Shown one piece after another: positions 34,183-42,705 of a DNA stretch of 64,000 nucleotides (its first letter is position 1; the number at the start of each line of letters is the position of its first letter). The notes under the pieces are model-generated. The model was given only the letters and a program-made list of their open reading frames with translations. It had not been told where the DNA came from and searched no databases. A program made the position numbers and the translations under genes. Source of the stretch: JANSWP01 sp041941305 (GTDB taxonomy: Bacteria > Bacteroidota > Bacteroidia > Chitinophagales > Saprospiraceae); the NCBI GenBank assembly GCA_041941305.1, contig JBGTQJ010000004.1, positions 186,001 through 250,000 on the forward strand, written 5' to 3'.

Positions 34183-34267
34183 TTATTTTGTAGCTTGGTT
34201 GTCTGAAGACATGAATCATTCTGAATTTTGAAATTACTTCTTAAATCACTGAATTTTAACTTCGAAT

Positions 34268-35704
34268 TTATTGACTTCCTGATTTATCCTCCGTTTTAGT
34301 ACTTTCCAATTGCTTTTCAAACTTATCTTTCATCCACACATCCATCATTGTGACCAAATCATAATTGAAATTGTTTTCCAGTTTTTCACGGTAAGCCGGA
34401 GTTTGTCTAAGTTTTAAATAATTATCCATTGTTCCCACTTTTATTAAGCTGTGATCTGTTTCAGGAAGTAATTTGTAATCAGCTCTGCCAGGATGATAAG
34501 TATTCACAATTTTGGCTATTTCTTCATGAGCAGTTGAAGAGATAGCAGGTAAATCTGCCTCTCCAAAAATGGATAGGGTGTAAGCTGAAGTATTTGCCCA
34601 GGCAATGGTTAAATCCTTATCATGCAATTCTTGCCAGAATATTTCATCGCGCCCTAAAATTTGATCCTCCCCATCCCATTGATATTCTCTCCTGAGCATT
34701 TCATTGAATTCTGGATTTTTTGCCAGTTCTTTCGTTGGGGTTTTATTAAAAAAGTGTTCGTACCACATGCGCATCAAAATGCGGTTGTCTTTTTCCATTT
34801 GTACCCAATCGCCCGTCATCCAGGGGTTTTGATAGCGATTCATTTTTAGGCAGTATTCATACCATGATTCGTTGGTCGTTCCATAAACAATGACCCCTTT
34901 AGGATTAAACTCCGCAGTCATCAAGGGTGCATAGACTCCTCCCATAGAATGTCCAAATATGAAGACATTGTCTAAGTCAAGGAAATCATAGCTTTTTAAA
35001 TGGCGGTATGCAACTTTATAAGCCTCCAACTCATTGTCAAATCCCAATTGGAAGCAATCTCCAGTATTGACATTATCCCCTACGCCTGGTTTTTCTACTC
35101 TAAAAATAGCATACCCTAGTCCACTCAAGCTGTCCAAAAGCTTCCCATATGGATGAATTGGAGAGAAGTTGTCAACTGAAGAGCAAGTATAACCCGGGAT
35201 AAAAAAGATGGTCGGATGCCTTTCATTTCCAAGTGCGATATCAGCATTGGGTTTATTGACAATAATTCGTAACCAGCCATCTTTGAAAGGTATTTCATCA
35301 TAAATTATTTCGGCACTATTTGATGTTTCTTTTGGAATCGCAATACCTTTTCCTTTTAGGGTGGTGGATGTTCCATTCCTCCAAATCATCATTTCAACAG
35401 TTTCATTGGCCCTTAGCTCATTTCTCGCCGACATTAAATCTGGCATACCCTTTATTTCTTCTTTGTTGATTTTCAGAATGATATCTCCTGTTTTTAATCC
35501 CAAAACACTGGAAGTTGTATTAAGTAGTACTTGATTGACCAAGACTCCGGTTGGTTTGTCAAGCTTCTTTTCCTGAGCTATTTCTTGGGTGACAGGTGCC
35601 GGATAAATGCCTATAGAAGCTTTGCGATTGATGTGTTGAGCATTCATTATTGAAAGGCAGAAAAGAGAAATAAAGACCAATAAAATGGAAGGTTTGAGTT
35701 GCAT
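34268..35704 (-). CDS. Exported PDZ-alpha/beta-hydrolase fusion
   Basis: The 478-residue protein has a signal peptide (1-22), a PDZ domain (about 45-120: GVLVNQVLLNTTSSVLGLKT, then GDIILKINKEEI) and an alpha/beta-hydrolase domain (about 145-460). The nucleophile is S253 in FIFGHSMGGVYAP; an oxyanion-type HPTIFFIPGYTC precedes it, and the likely catalytic His is in LPETDHSL. It is probably an extracytoplasmic esterase or peptidase that recognises C-terminal tails through PDZ. Substrate unknown. It is convergent with dnaA across palindromic element G. Confidence 0.82.
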   Translation of the reverse strand: MQLKPSILLVFISLFCLSIMNAQHINRKASIGIYPAPVTQEIAQEKKLDKPTGVLVNQVLLNTTSSVLGLKTGDIILKINKEEIKGMPDLMSARNELRANETVEMMIWRNGTSTTLKGKGIAIPKETSNSAEIIYDEIPFKDGWLRIIVNKPNADIALGNERHPTIFFIPGYTCSSVDNFSPIHPYGKLLDSLSGLGYAIFRVEKPGVGDNVNTGDCFQLGFDNELEAYKVAYRHLKSYDFLDLDNVFIFGHSMGGVYAPLMTAEFNPKGVIVYGTTNESWYEYCLKMNRYQNPWMTGDWVQMEKDNRILMRMWYEHFFNKTPTKELAKNPEFNEMLRREYQWDGEDQILGRDEIFWQELHDKDLTIAWANTSAYTLSIFGEADLPAISSTAHEEIAKIVNTYHPGRADYKLLPETDHSLIKVGTMDNYLKLRQTPAYREKLENNFNYDLVTMMDVWMKDKFEKQLESTKTEDKSGSQ

Positions 35705-35913
35705 AAATTTATTTTTTCAATCAAATCTAAGGCATGGGAACTTTTTTGGAGGAGAAAAAATTGCTAAAGGAAATTTTACCCACACCACATTATTAAAATT
35801 ATTTTTCTACCTTTGTTCAGTTCTTAATTTAATTTTAAAAATTTGGCAAATGTTGTAACTATTATTGCCAAATGCATTATTAAGAAAAATATAATCAAAC
35901 CCTGATTAGCGAA
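35705..35913. other. Intergenic region with a strong promoter
   Basis: TACCTTTG at 35808-35815 fits the -7 element exactly. It reads toward the 47-codon frame at 35914. No other feature seen. Confidence 0.4.
35808..35815 (+). promoter_or_regulatory. Predicted promoter upstream of the small ORF
   Basis: A full match to TAnnTTTG (TACCTTTG), about 100 nt before the ATG at 35914. No good -33 TTG at the usual spacing. Confidence 0.5.
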
Positions 35914-36057
35914 ATGGAAACCAAATCCCGGAAATTAACCAAGTCTGGGAAAAGCAAAAAACCATATTTTTTAACCGTCGTTACCGACACAAAATTTAAC
36001 TCCAATGATTCCTGTAACCAAGGCCGCTCTGGTCAATTCGTCTTTTTTTTCAATTAA
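35914..36057 (+). CDS. Possible 47-residue peptide, unknown
   Basis: The peptide begins with a very basic stretch (METKSRKLTKSGKSKKPY), continues with FLTVVTDTKFNSND and a single Cys, and ends in an aromatic tail (GQFVFFFN). It has a consensus promoter upstream and lies ahead of an ECF sigma-factor gene on the same strand. The basic leader and aromatic C-terminus are unlike random AT-rich frames. No GG motif. No homology can be checked here, so it may be a real small protein or a chance frame. Confidence 0.4.
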   Translation: METKSRKLTKSGKSKKPYFLTVVTDTKFNSNDSCNQGRSGQFVFFFN

Positions 36058-36326
36058 CATTTTATTTCCATTTAAAAGTTTTAAGGACAATCATTTGGGT
36101 GTTCCACTTATTTGGCGTGGCATTGCATAAAGTCATTCTGCTGAATTGGTAGCGTGACCATACCCATTGATTTTACCAGTATGGGCAATAGTTGGTCTTG
36201 AAATATTTGATTTCAACTGTTCCATATTATTCTCTATTAGAGCGTTTTAATTTTTAACCCTGGAATTTAATTCTTGTAGAGCAAGTACCCACAAGAATTG
36301 TTTAACTCCGCAACCAACCATTTTTA
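36058..36326. other. Leader of the second ECF sigma gene
   Basis: A perfect 8-bp hairpin ATTCTTGT/ACAAGAAT lies near 36270-36297, just before the sigma start. An earlier CCATAC/GTATGG pair (about 36150-36187) also exists. No gene seen. Confidence 0.35.
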
Positions 36327-36929
36327 ATGACTAACACAACTCAAAAGGCCCTATTGGTGCTGGAAAGCATCAATTCAGGCCGAGACGACTTGTTCCAGTC
36401 GTTTTACACTCAAAATCAACAAGATTTCATTACATGGGCAATTCGTTATGGAAATTGCCAATTGGAAGATGCAGAAGACATTTATCAGGATGCTACCATG
36501 ATAATGTATAGCAATATCGTGAAAGGTAAATTGAACAAGAGCAATCTCACCAGTTCATTAAAGACCTACTTATTTGGTATCGCGAAAAACCTGTTTATGA
36601 AAAGCAGGGATCAAAAAGCGAAATACGATTTGGTAGAAGATATCAACGACGGCTATTTTTCTAGCCATGATACGAGCTTTCAAAGTGAAATTAACCACAT
36701 TCACGAAAAAACGATTTGCAATATCGCTTTGAAGCAATTGACAGGGAAAGAGCGACAGATCATTCATCGGTTTTACTACGATCGTTTTTGTATTGGAGCC
36801 ATTCGCGAAGAGATGGGCTATGGCAGTGAAAATGTAGTCCGGGTGAAAAAGCAAAAAACAGTAGGCAAACTGAGAAGAATTCTGACAGATCAGTTTTCTG
36901 GTGAGTTGAATTATAAGATTGCATCGTAA
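36327..36929 (+). CDS. ECF-type sigma factor
   Basis: The 200-residue protein has sigma region 2 (about 18-95: YGNCQLEDAEDIYQDATMIM, then LKTYLFGIAKNLFMK) and region 4 (about 130-185: LTGKERQIIHRFYYDRFCIG, then a helix-turn-helix with SENVVRVKKQKTVGKLRRIL). It is longer and more divergent than the sigma factor at 18055. No anti-sigma gene is adjacent; the next gene encodes a DUF2911 protein behind its own promoter. The regulon is unknown. Confidence 0.85.
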   Translation: MTNTTQKALLVLESINSGRDDLFQSFYTQNQQDFITWAIRYGNCQLEDAEDIYQDATMIMYSNIVKGKLNKSNLTSSLKTYLFGIAKNLFMKSRDQKAKYDLVEDINDGYFSSHDTSFQSEINHIHEKTICNIALKQLTGKERQIIHRFYYDRFCIGAIREEMGYGSENVVRVKKQKTVGKLRRILTDQFSGELNYKIAS

Positions 36930-37063
36930 AAAAGGGTTCTTGTGTTTGGTTGTTTTTATCTTCAATGGTATCAACATTAACACTTGAACCTTGAAACGCA
37001 TTAATTTTCTGTTAAAGCAAGCGGAAGGACTTTTTGGAAGACTGTCAAAATCAAAATAAGCGG

Positions 37064-37071
37064 TACTTTTG
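37064..37071 (+). promoter_or_regulatory. Promoter of the DUF2911 gene
   Basis: TACTTTTG followed by CGGCG matches the -7 element with the GC-rich extension. It lies 125 nt before the start. Confidence 0.6.
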
Positions 37072-37100
37072 CGGCGAATTTTTGAATTAGTAGGTGAATA

Positions 37101-37171
37101 TTGGATGACGAAGGGTGTAAAATTTTGATTTTCAAGAATTTATTCATCATTCATCATTTTTCATTCATCAT
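37101..37171. repeat. ATTCATC word repeat in a 5' leader
   Basis: TTATTCATCATTCATCATTT and further ATTCATC units (37140-37171) form one strong arm; a weaker partner GGATGACGAAGGGTG lies at 37103-37117. It is transcribed from the promoter at 37064 and ends 18 nt before the start codon. Confidence 0.4.
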
Positions 37172-37188
37172 TAAAAAATCGCATGCAC

Positions 37189-38088
37189 ATGAAAAAGGTA
37201 TTCCTTTCGCTTGCTTTCCTCGCACTTTTTGCGTTTTCTGCTACAATTTCAGTAGCTCAAATTCAAACGCCTGCTGCCAGTCCATCCTCAAAATTGGAAC
37301 AAATGGTTGGCTTGACTACTGTTACGATTGAATATTCCCGTCCAGGTGTAAAAGGTAGAGAACTATTCGTAGATATTGAAAAATGGGGCAAAATGTGGCG
37401 TACTGGTGCTAATGCCGCCAGCAAAATTACTTTCAGTGACGATGTAAAAGTAGAAGGACAAGATGTACCAAAAGGAACTTATGCTATTTACAGTATCCCT
37501 GGTCAAGAAGAGTGGACTGTTATGTTGTACACGGATCCATCTTTGGGCGGAAATGTAAATGGCTATGATAAAAGTAAAGAGCAAATTCGCTTTACGGCAA
37601 AAACGAATGTGATGCCAGTGTCCATGGAAAATTTTGCGTTCATGGTTGACAATATCAAAGGTAATACAGCTGATATTTGGTTTATGTGGGGTAAGTATGC
37701 TGTATCATTTGGATTGGAGGTAGAAGTAGAAGAAAAAGTAATGGCAGCTATAGAAAAAACAATGGCTGGACCTGGTAGAAATGATTACTACCAGGCTGCT
37801 AGATACTATTACAATACCGACAAAGATTTGAAACAAGCTTTGGTTTGGGCTAAGAAAGCCAATGAAATTGGTGAGCGTTACTGGCAATTGCGCCTTGAAG
37901 CTCAAATTAATGCAAAATTAGGTGACTATAAGAGGGCTTTAGCCAAAATCGCAAAATCTTCTGAAGTAGCAAGATCAGGCGATAATCCAAATAATGGCTA
38001 TGCTGATGCTAATGATAAAATGGCAGCTGAATGGAGAATGAAAGGAGATAGTCAAGGTTCAGGAGACTCAGAAGGCGGTAAGCAATAA
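37189..38088 (+). CDS. Exported DUF2911 / TPR protein
   Basis: From the ATG at 37189 (MKKVFLSLAFLALF) the 299-residue protein has a signal peptide (to about residue 24), a DUF2911 domain (about 30-175: ASPSSKLEQMVGLTTVTIEY, SRPGVKGRELF, WRTGANAASKITFS, PKGTYAIYSIPG) and a helical C-terminal part resembling a TPR pair (about 195-270). The family is common in Bacteroidota and its function is unknown. The leader has a consensus promoter and an ATTCATC word repeat. Confidence 0.85.
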   Translation: MKKVFLSLAFLALFAFSATISVAQIQTPAASPSSKLEQMVGLTTVTIEYSRPGVKGRELFVDIEKWGKMWRTGANAASKITFSDDVKVEGQDVPKGTYAIYSIPGQEEWTVMLYTDPSLGGNVNGYDKSKEQIRFTAKTNVMPVSMENFAFMVDNIKGNTADIWFMWGKYAVSFGLEVEVEEKVMAAIEKTMAGPGRNDYYQAARYYYNTDKDLKQALVWAKKANEIGERYWQLRLEAQINAKLGDYKRALAKIAKSSEVARSGDNPNNGYADANDKMAAEWRMKGDSQGSGDSEGGKQ

Positions 38089-38095
38089 TTGAGCT

Positions 38096-38165
38096 AATTG
38101 TGGGTTGTTGGTTGTGCGTTTTTACAGCATCATACATCATAGTACACAACCAACAACTTACAATT
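38096..38165. repeat. GTTGTTG word hairpin between convergent genes
   Basis: AATTGTGGGTTGTTGGTTGT (from 38096) pairs with ACAACCAACAACTTACAATT (to 38165) with few mismatches. The right arm overlaps the stop codon of the convergent gene. It may serve as a bidirectional terminator without T-runs. Confidence 0.6.
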
Positions 38166-38460
38166 CCTGCATTTTCTGTTTGATTCTTTCCAAATTGGCT
38201 CTGTACGCATCCAGATTTTCGTCTCCACTTTGCTCTCCGAGCTTGACTGCCAATTCGAAACTTTTTAGCGCAAATCCCAAGTCATTATTTTTCTCAAATA
38301 CCAATCCAAGGCTATCATAGGTAGCTGAATTGTATTCCACTTTCGCATCTGAAGTTAACGTTTTAGCTTCCTTATCTCTATTTAATAAGTCGGGATTATT
38401 TAAAGCTGAGATGCCAATTAAGGTGAGTAATAATGCACCAAAAAAATAAACTAGCTTCAT
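38158..38460 (-). CDS. Small exported TPR-like protein
   Basis: The 100-residue product starts with a hydrophobic signal or anchor (MKLVYFFGALLLTLIGISAL) and continues with a helical pair containing ATYDSLGLVFEKNNDLGFAL and KSFELAVKLGEQSGDEN, which fits one or two TPR motifs. Probably periplasmic and involved in protein contacts. Its stop codon is within the right arm of a word hairpin. Confidence 0.6.
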   Translation of the reverse strand: MKLVYFFGALLLTLIGISALNNPDLLNRDKEAKTLTSDAKVEYNSATYDSLGLVFEKNNDLGFALKSFELAVKLGEQSGDENLDAYRANLERIKQKMQEL

Positions 38461-38534
38461 GACGGGTGTAGGTTTTGCTCAAATTAATTGCTTGAGCAGG
38501 TTTTACGAATTGTAAAAACAAAAACGAAGTGCAA

Positions 38535-38747
38535 TTAAAGACACCCATTTATATTCAAAGTTGGCAGAAGCAACCCCCTTTTTAGCCTTTTTAAACTAAA
38601 ATGCCCTGAAATTCCACTGGCAAGGAATACAAAAAAGCCAATAATAAATGGTCCGGCATGTTCTATTTCTCCGGTAATTATTAAAATTGAACTGACAATT
38701 CCACAAAAAGTAGCGAATGCAAGCAAGGTTTTGTTGGGTTTAGTCAT
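38535..38747 (-). CDS. Small two-helix membrane protein
   Basis: The 70-residue product has two hydrophobic segments (about 8-27 and 32-50) separated by a short acidic turn (GEIEHAG), followed by a basic segment. No family recognised. It lies 74 nt upstream of the small TPR protein on the same strand. Topology supports a real gene but the length makes it uncertain. Confidence 0.45.
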   Translation of the reverse strand: MTKPNKTLLAFATFCGIVSSILIITGEIEHAGPFIIGFFVFLASGISGHFSLKRLKRGLLLPTLNINGCL

Positions 38748-38830
38748 TTTGTTTTAATGATTTGATTGGTGGCAAAGTTGGATATTCTTTTATTTACACC
38801 TTCAAATTTTTACAGAATTATTTTTATCCA

Positions 38831-39232
38831 ATGCAAATACACAATCAAAATAACCCATTATCGAAATGGCACGAGGTGGTGAAAACCAATAATTCCCAAT
38901 TGCTGGATGAAATTTTGGCAGAGGAAGTTGTTTTTCATTCACCCGTATTGTGGACACCACAAAAGGGAAAATTTATTACAAAAATGTACCTGGCTGCTGC
39001 CGCTCAGGTACTGGGAAATCAATTTACCTATCTTAGAGAAGTCATTTCTGAAAATGAAGCATGCCTGGAATTCAATGCCAAAATTGGGGAGGTTACCGTA
39101 AATGGGGTGGATTTGATCAAATGGAATGATGAGGGCAAAATCATAGATTTTAAAGTCATGGTAAGACCTTTAAAAGGCATGCAGGCAATTCATCAAAAAA
39201 TGGCAGAGATGCTCCAGAAACTTCAATCATGA
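38831..39232 (+). CDS. NTF2/SnoaL-like domain protein
   Basis: From the ATG at 38831 (MQIHNQNNPLSKWHEVVK) the protein has 133 residues and the alpha+beta barrel pattern of the SnoaL/NTF2-like superfamily: an N-terminal helix, DEILAEEVVFHSPVL, then strands ending in NGVDLIKWNDEGKIIDFKVM. Such folds bind small hydrophobic ligands or act as isomerases; the role here is unknown. An upstream TTG at 38762 is in frame but would add unlikely residues. Its last 4 bases overlap the next gene (ATGA), indicating translational coupling. Confidence 0.75.
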   Translation: MQIHNQNNPLSKWHEVVKTNNSQLLDEILAEEVVFHSPVLWTPQKGKFITKMYLAAAAQVLGNQFTYLREVISENEACLEFNAKIGEVTVNGVDLIKWNDEGKIIDFKVMVRPLKGMQAIHQKMAEMLQKLQS

Positions 39233-39621
39233 TAATCGAAATTATTATTGGCTTTATTGCAGCCCTGATTTCTGTATGGCTGGTGCGGAGCAATTACCCT
39301 AAAAAAGATCATGCATTTTGGCGAATGGGCTTGATAATAGCGGCTTTGATTTATGTTGCTTTTGCCCTTTATGAGCTAAACTGGTCATGGCTGCAAATTG
39401 AATTGGGTGGTGTATTGCTTTTCGGAGCCTTTGCCCTATTGTCAAAAAGACATTCACTGATTTGGTTAGGGATTGGTTGGGGACTTCATATTGGTTGGGA
39501 TATCTTCTTACATTCTGAAGGCCATCCAGGTTTTGTGCCCTCCTGGTACCCCGGAGCCTGTTTAGGATTTGATATCGTGATAGCAGTTTATATTGTCAGG
39601 CTGTATTTTGAAAGAAGATAG
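39229..39621 (+). CDS. Four-helix membrane protein, possibly DUF6010-like
   Basis: The 130-residue protein has about four hydrophobic helices and conserved-looking polar residues in WGLHIGWDIFLHSEGHPG, which resembles the HxxWD pattern I recall from DUF6010 proteins. The start codon overlaps the stop of the NTF2-like gene, so the two are co-translated. Function unknown; a role tied to the small soluble partner is inferred from the overlap. Confidence 0.6.
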   Translation: MIIEIIIGFIAALISVWLVRSNYPKKDHAFWRMGLIIAALIYVAFALYELNWSWLQIELGGVLLFGAFALLSKRHSLIWLGIGWGLHIGWDIFLHSEGHPGFVPSWYPGACLGFDIVIAVYIVRLYFERR

Positions 39622-39692
39622 AATGCTTTGCTCTTTGCTTTTAGAAGTATGAGACAAGAAATTAGAAGTTAGATATAATGAAATATAAGCTT

Positions 39693-39820
39693 GTACCGCT
39701 TTAAAATTCAAGGTCAAGTCCAAGTTCAAGGTCAAGGTCAATCAATGTTTAATAGTGGACTTGAACTTTATCTTGAACTTGACCTTTAAAAAGAATATGG
39801 ATACAAAAGGGTTTGTCAGT
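39693..39820. repeat. TCAAGG word element, copy 1
   Basis: It starts GTACCGCTTTAAA, has a left arm of TCAAGG/TCAAGT units and a right arm of CTTGAACTTGACC units, and ends with AAAAAGAATAT and GGGTTTGTCAGT. Copy 2 at 62424-62676 shares both boundaries and the inner TTTAATAGTGGACTTGAA but carries an insertion. The element has no coding content. Confidence 0.65.
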
Positions 39821-39836
39821 ATAACTAGATATCACA

Positions 39837-39953
39837 ATGAGGAAAGTTCAGTCATTTTTCATCAAGTTTCTCTTGTTTCTGGTCTCTTTATTCTTGAATC
39901 AAAGAAATGTACTTTATAGAAAGAAGAAAAAGGGAATGCCAACAAATTCCTAA
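39837..39953 (+). CDS. Possible 38-residue basic membrane peptide
   Basis: A frame with a hydrophobic core (FFIKFLLFLVSLFL) followed by a strongly basic tail (RNVLYRKKKKG) starts just after word element copy 1. Such a layout could be a small membrane peptide, but in this AT-rich sequence chance is a serious alternative. No promoter or terminator supports it. Confidence 0.22.
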   Translation: MRKVQSFFIKFLLFLVSLFLNQRNVLYRKKKKGMPTNS

Positions 39954-40009
39954 TTTCGCTTAAAATCCTTTAAAGTAATCATAAAACAAAAATTCAAACT
40001 CCAATTATT

Positions 40010-40423
40010 ATGAAAAGAGCGTTACAATTGCTATTAGTTCTCGTCGTCATTGGCGGGATCGTTGCTTATATGATGTACAATAAGCCATTTGAAGAAATGG
40101 AGACTATGAAGGTAGATTTAATTCTGCCGGCAGCTGCCCTTTTTGCTGATTATGAATCGGATGAAGCAACTGCAAACGAACGATATAATGACAAAGTGCT
40201 TCAAGTGACTGGGAAAGTACTCGAAGTAAATAAGGATGAAGATGGCATTGTTAATGTGTTGCTAGAGAGCGATGGGATGTTTGGTGTAGTATGCAAACTC
40301 GATGAGATGAGTAAACACAAGCGAACCGAATTTGAGGCAGGCGAAGAAGTAACTTTCATAGGGATTTGTACTGGATATCTGTCAGATGTAGTGTTGGTGC
40401 GGTGCATTGAAATGGCAGAATGA
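40010..40423 (+). CDS. OB-fold (tRNA_anti-like) protein
   Basis: The 137-residue protein has an N-terminal membrane anchor (about 4-22) and a domain with ERYNDKVLQVTGKVLEVNKD, VLLESDGMFGVVCKL and EVTFIGICTGYLSDVVLVRC, the pattern of the tRNA_anti-like OB-fold family. It probably sits in the envelope. It is followed on the same strand by a YceI-like gene and a DUF5777 gene, a set that recurs in Bacteroidota to my knowledge. Confidence 0.8.
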   Translation: MKRALQLLLVLVVIGGIVAYMMYNKPFEEMETMKVDLILPAAALFADYESDEATANERYNDKVLQVTGKVLEVNKDEDGIVNVLLESDGMFGVVCKLDEMSKHKRTEFEAGEEVTFIGICTGYLSDVVLVRCIEMAE

Positions 40424-40530
40424 TTTAAAAATAATAAAGGACTTTAGTTTGTTAACTGATGTAGTTTTTACTTGGCATCGAACCTGATCCGAACAAAGTC
40501 CATCTTAACCAATAAAAATTTAAAGAAATC

Positions 40531-41088
40531 ATGAAGCAGATCTTTCTTGTGTTTTTTGCTTTGACCTTTTGTTTTTTGGGAAATTTGGAAGCTCAGAAAT
40601 TTTTTACTCGTGATGGTAAAGTTTCGTTTATTTCAGATGCACCATTGGAAAAAATTGAAGCAAAAAATAGCAATGCTACCAGTGTCTTAGACACAGAAAC
40701 CGGAAAATTGGAATTTGCTGTTTTGGTAAAAGCTTTTCAATTTGAAAAAGCGCTGATGCAGGAGCATTTCAATGAAAATTATATGGAATCTTCCAAGTAC
40801 CCAAAGGCAGTTTTCAAAGGACAAATTGATAATATAATAGATGTCAATTTTGCAAAGGAGGGAACGTATCTCATCGATGTAAGTGGACAATTGAACATAC
40901 ATGGAGTTACGCAAAACATCAAGACTTCAGGTAAATTAGTGATAGGAGGCGAAAATATCCAGGCAACAGCTGTATTCAAAATACTTGTAGCAGACTACGG
41001 AATAAAAATTCCAAAGGTAGTAGCAGATAATATCGCCAAAGAAGTTGAAATTATGGTTAATGTGGATTACAAACCATTTAACAGATAA
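40531..41088 (+). CDS. YceI-family exported protein
   Basis: The 185-residue product has a signal peptide (about 1-21) and the YceI lipocalin-like fold signature: GKVSFISDAPLEKIEAKN, FEKALMQEHFNENYMESSKY, PKAVFKG and a late LNIHGVTQNIK. YceI proteins bind isoprenoids or similar lipids in the periplasm. Middle gene of the OB-fold/YceI/DUF5777 trio. Confidence 0.87.
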   Translation: MKQIFLVFFALTFCFLGNLEAQKFFTRDGKVSFISDAPLEKIEAKNSNATSVLDTETGKLEFAVLVKAFQFEKALMQEHFNENYMESSKYPKAVFKGQIDNIIDVNFAKEGTYLIDVSGQLNIHGVTQNIKTSGKLVIGGENIQATAVFKILVADYGIKIPKVVADNIAKEVEIMVNVDYKPFNR

Positions 41089-41272
41089 TTAGTTTTTGTG
41101 CATCAACTTATTAATAATTTGTAAGCATCATTACAGATGAGTATAAGTGATTGAGGTTAAGTGATTTAAGATGCTTCAAAAATCAGATGATATTGTTTTT
41201 GACAAATAGCCTGCCTAACCGGAAATAATAGTCCTGTACTTTTATTTCCGGTTTTTTATTTTTGGGCAAAAA

Positions 41273-42157
41273 ATGCATATGAAGAAAAATATCTGGCTAT
41301 TCGTTTTTACAATCATAATTTCTGTATCCCTGAACGCTCAGGACGATGATTTGCTTTCCCTCTTGGGCGAAGATGAAACTACAGATTACATTGATGCTGC
41401 TTTTAAAACCAATCGGGTTATCCATGGTCACTCCCTGGAAAATACAGCAGAAGGGGTCTTAGATTTCAAAATATCCCACCGTTTTGGTATGCTTAATACT
41501 GGATTTCACGAGTTATTTGGATTAGACAATGCCATGATTCGTTTTGGATTTGATTATGGCATTACTGATCAATTGACTGTCGGAGTGGGAAGAAGCAATT
41601 TTCAGAAAATTTACGATGGCTTTGTCAAGTATAAGTTTTTAAGACAAAGTAAAGGACAAAAGAACATGCCCATTACGGCAGCCTGGGTCATTGCTTTGGA
41701 CTTTCAAGCGACCAAAAAAAATCCTGACCCAGATGGCAAAACCTCATCCAGAATGGCATTCATGCATCAATTGATATTGGGCAGCAAATTGAGCGATAAA
41801 TTCTCCATTCAGGTGATGCCCACCTATGTGCATCGCAACCTTGTAGATTTTGACGAAAAAAATGATGTAATAGCAGTAGGCATTGGCGCTCGTCAAAAAA
41901 TCTCCAGTCGACTTGCAATTACGTTTGAAACCTACCTTGCTCCCAATCAATTAGGAGAGGATGAACATACTTCTTTATCTATTGGATTTGATATAGAAAC
42001 AGGTGGTCACGTTTTCCAATTGCATTTAACCAATTCCACAGCAATGTCGAATCGAGGTTTCATTACAGAAACCAATGGCGACTGGACGGATGGTGGCGTC
42101 CATTTTGGATTCAACGTTTCCAGAGTATTTACTGCCAAGAAGCCAAAAGGATTTTGA
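41273..42157 (+). CDS. DUF5777-family outer-membrane barrel protein
   Basis: The product is 294 residues from the first ATG at 41273, or 292 from the ATG at 41279 (MKKNIWLFVFTIII). It has a signal peptide and an even series of amphipathic strands (FGFDYGITDQLTVGVGRS, DKFSIQVMPTYVHRN, SRLAITFETYLAPNQ), typical of the DUF5777 family of predicted barrels. It begins mature with an acidic QDDDLLSLLGEDE. It may supply an outer-membrane part to the system including the YceI-like protein; this is inferred from adjacency. Confidence 0.8.
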   Translation: MHMKKNIWLFVFTIIISVSLNAQDDDLLSLLGEDETTDYIDAAFKTNRVIHGHSLENTAEGVLDFKISHRFGMLNTGFHELFGLDNAMIRFGFDYGITDQLTVGVGRSNFQKIYDGFVKYKFLRQSKGQKNMPITAAWVIALDFQATKKNPDPDGKTSSRMAFMHQLILGSKLSDKFSIQVMPTYVHRNLVDFDEKNDVIAVGIGARQKISSRLAITFETYLAPNQLGEDEHTSLSIGFDIETGGHVFQLHLTNSTAMSNRGFITETNGDWTDGGVHFGFNVSRVFTAKKPKGF

Positions 42158-42162
42158 GGAAT

Positions 42163-42208
42163 ATATATCATCCCGAATTTTTCCAGCGAAAAATTCGGGA
42201 TGATATAT
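42163..42208. terminator. Perfect 21-bp bidirectional hairpin
   Basis: ATATATCATCCCGAATTTTTC (42163-42183 except that the last base is part of the loop side) pairs perfectly with 42188-42208 around CAGC. It lies 6 nt after the DUF5777 stop and 12 nt before the convergent gene's stop. No long T-run, but the stem is very stable. Confidence 0.75.
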
Positions 42209-42219
42209 GTTATACTTTT

Positions 42220-42630
42220 TTAAGATTTAGTTGCCAACCTTCCTCCTAACCAGGCCATAGGAATATAAGCAAGTGCGATGTCCATAATCTCAAACCACAA
42301 CGGTGCCTTGATCAAGTACGCAGCATAAATTCCACCAAGAATAAAAAATACACCTATCACCAGGGCCAACTTCATTTTGTTATTGGCAGCAATTCTGGCA
42401 GTGAGGTAAGCACCTGCCAATGTTCCAAGTGCATGAGCCAAAAATGGAAAAAGAAAATGAATACCTTCATAAAGGTGAATATTAGCGTTAATGCTATCTA
42501 TATTGTTGGGGTCGACGCCTTCCGGGAGAGGTGCGATGCTACCACTAATCATGAGTATGCCCATATTTACCAAACTACCGACTACAATACCAGCTACTAC
42601 TGCAAGAATGTTTTTTAAAATTGGATTCAT
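42220..42630 (-). CDS. Four-helix membrane protein, unknown
   Basis: From the ATG at 42630 (MNPILKNILAVVAGIVVGS) the protein has 136 residues and about four hydrophobic helices with Gly/Ala-rich packing motifs (GTLAGAYLTARIAA, PMAWLGGRLATKS). No family is recognised with confidence. The in-frame ATG at 42669 would add a polar, Asn/Gln-rich stretch and is less likely. Confidence 0.6.
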   Translation of the reverse strand: MNPILKNILAVVAGIVVGSLVNMGILMISGSIAPLPEGVDPNNIDSINANIHLYEGIHFLFPFLAHALGTLAGAYLTARIAANNKMKLALVIGVFFILGGIYAAYLIKAPLWFEIMDIALAYIPMAWLGGRLATKS

Positions 42631-42705
42631 TTTGTTTTGATTTTGTGTTTTGCCGTTAGTCATTACCATGTTTTTAGCAATGCAATAAGGAAATAACCAA
42701 CTGCA

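Noticed and set aside
32372..34267. Replication origin next to dnaA
   Set aside because: I found no cluster of sequences near TTATCCACA in either flank of dnaA; the gene alone does not prove an origin here.
39837..39953. 38-residue basic hydrophobic frame promoted to a confident gene
   Set aside because: No promoter, terminator or pattern supports it; kept only as a low-confidence feature.
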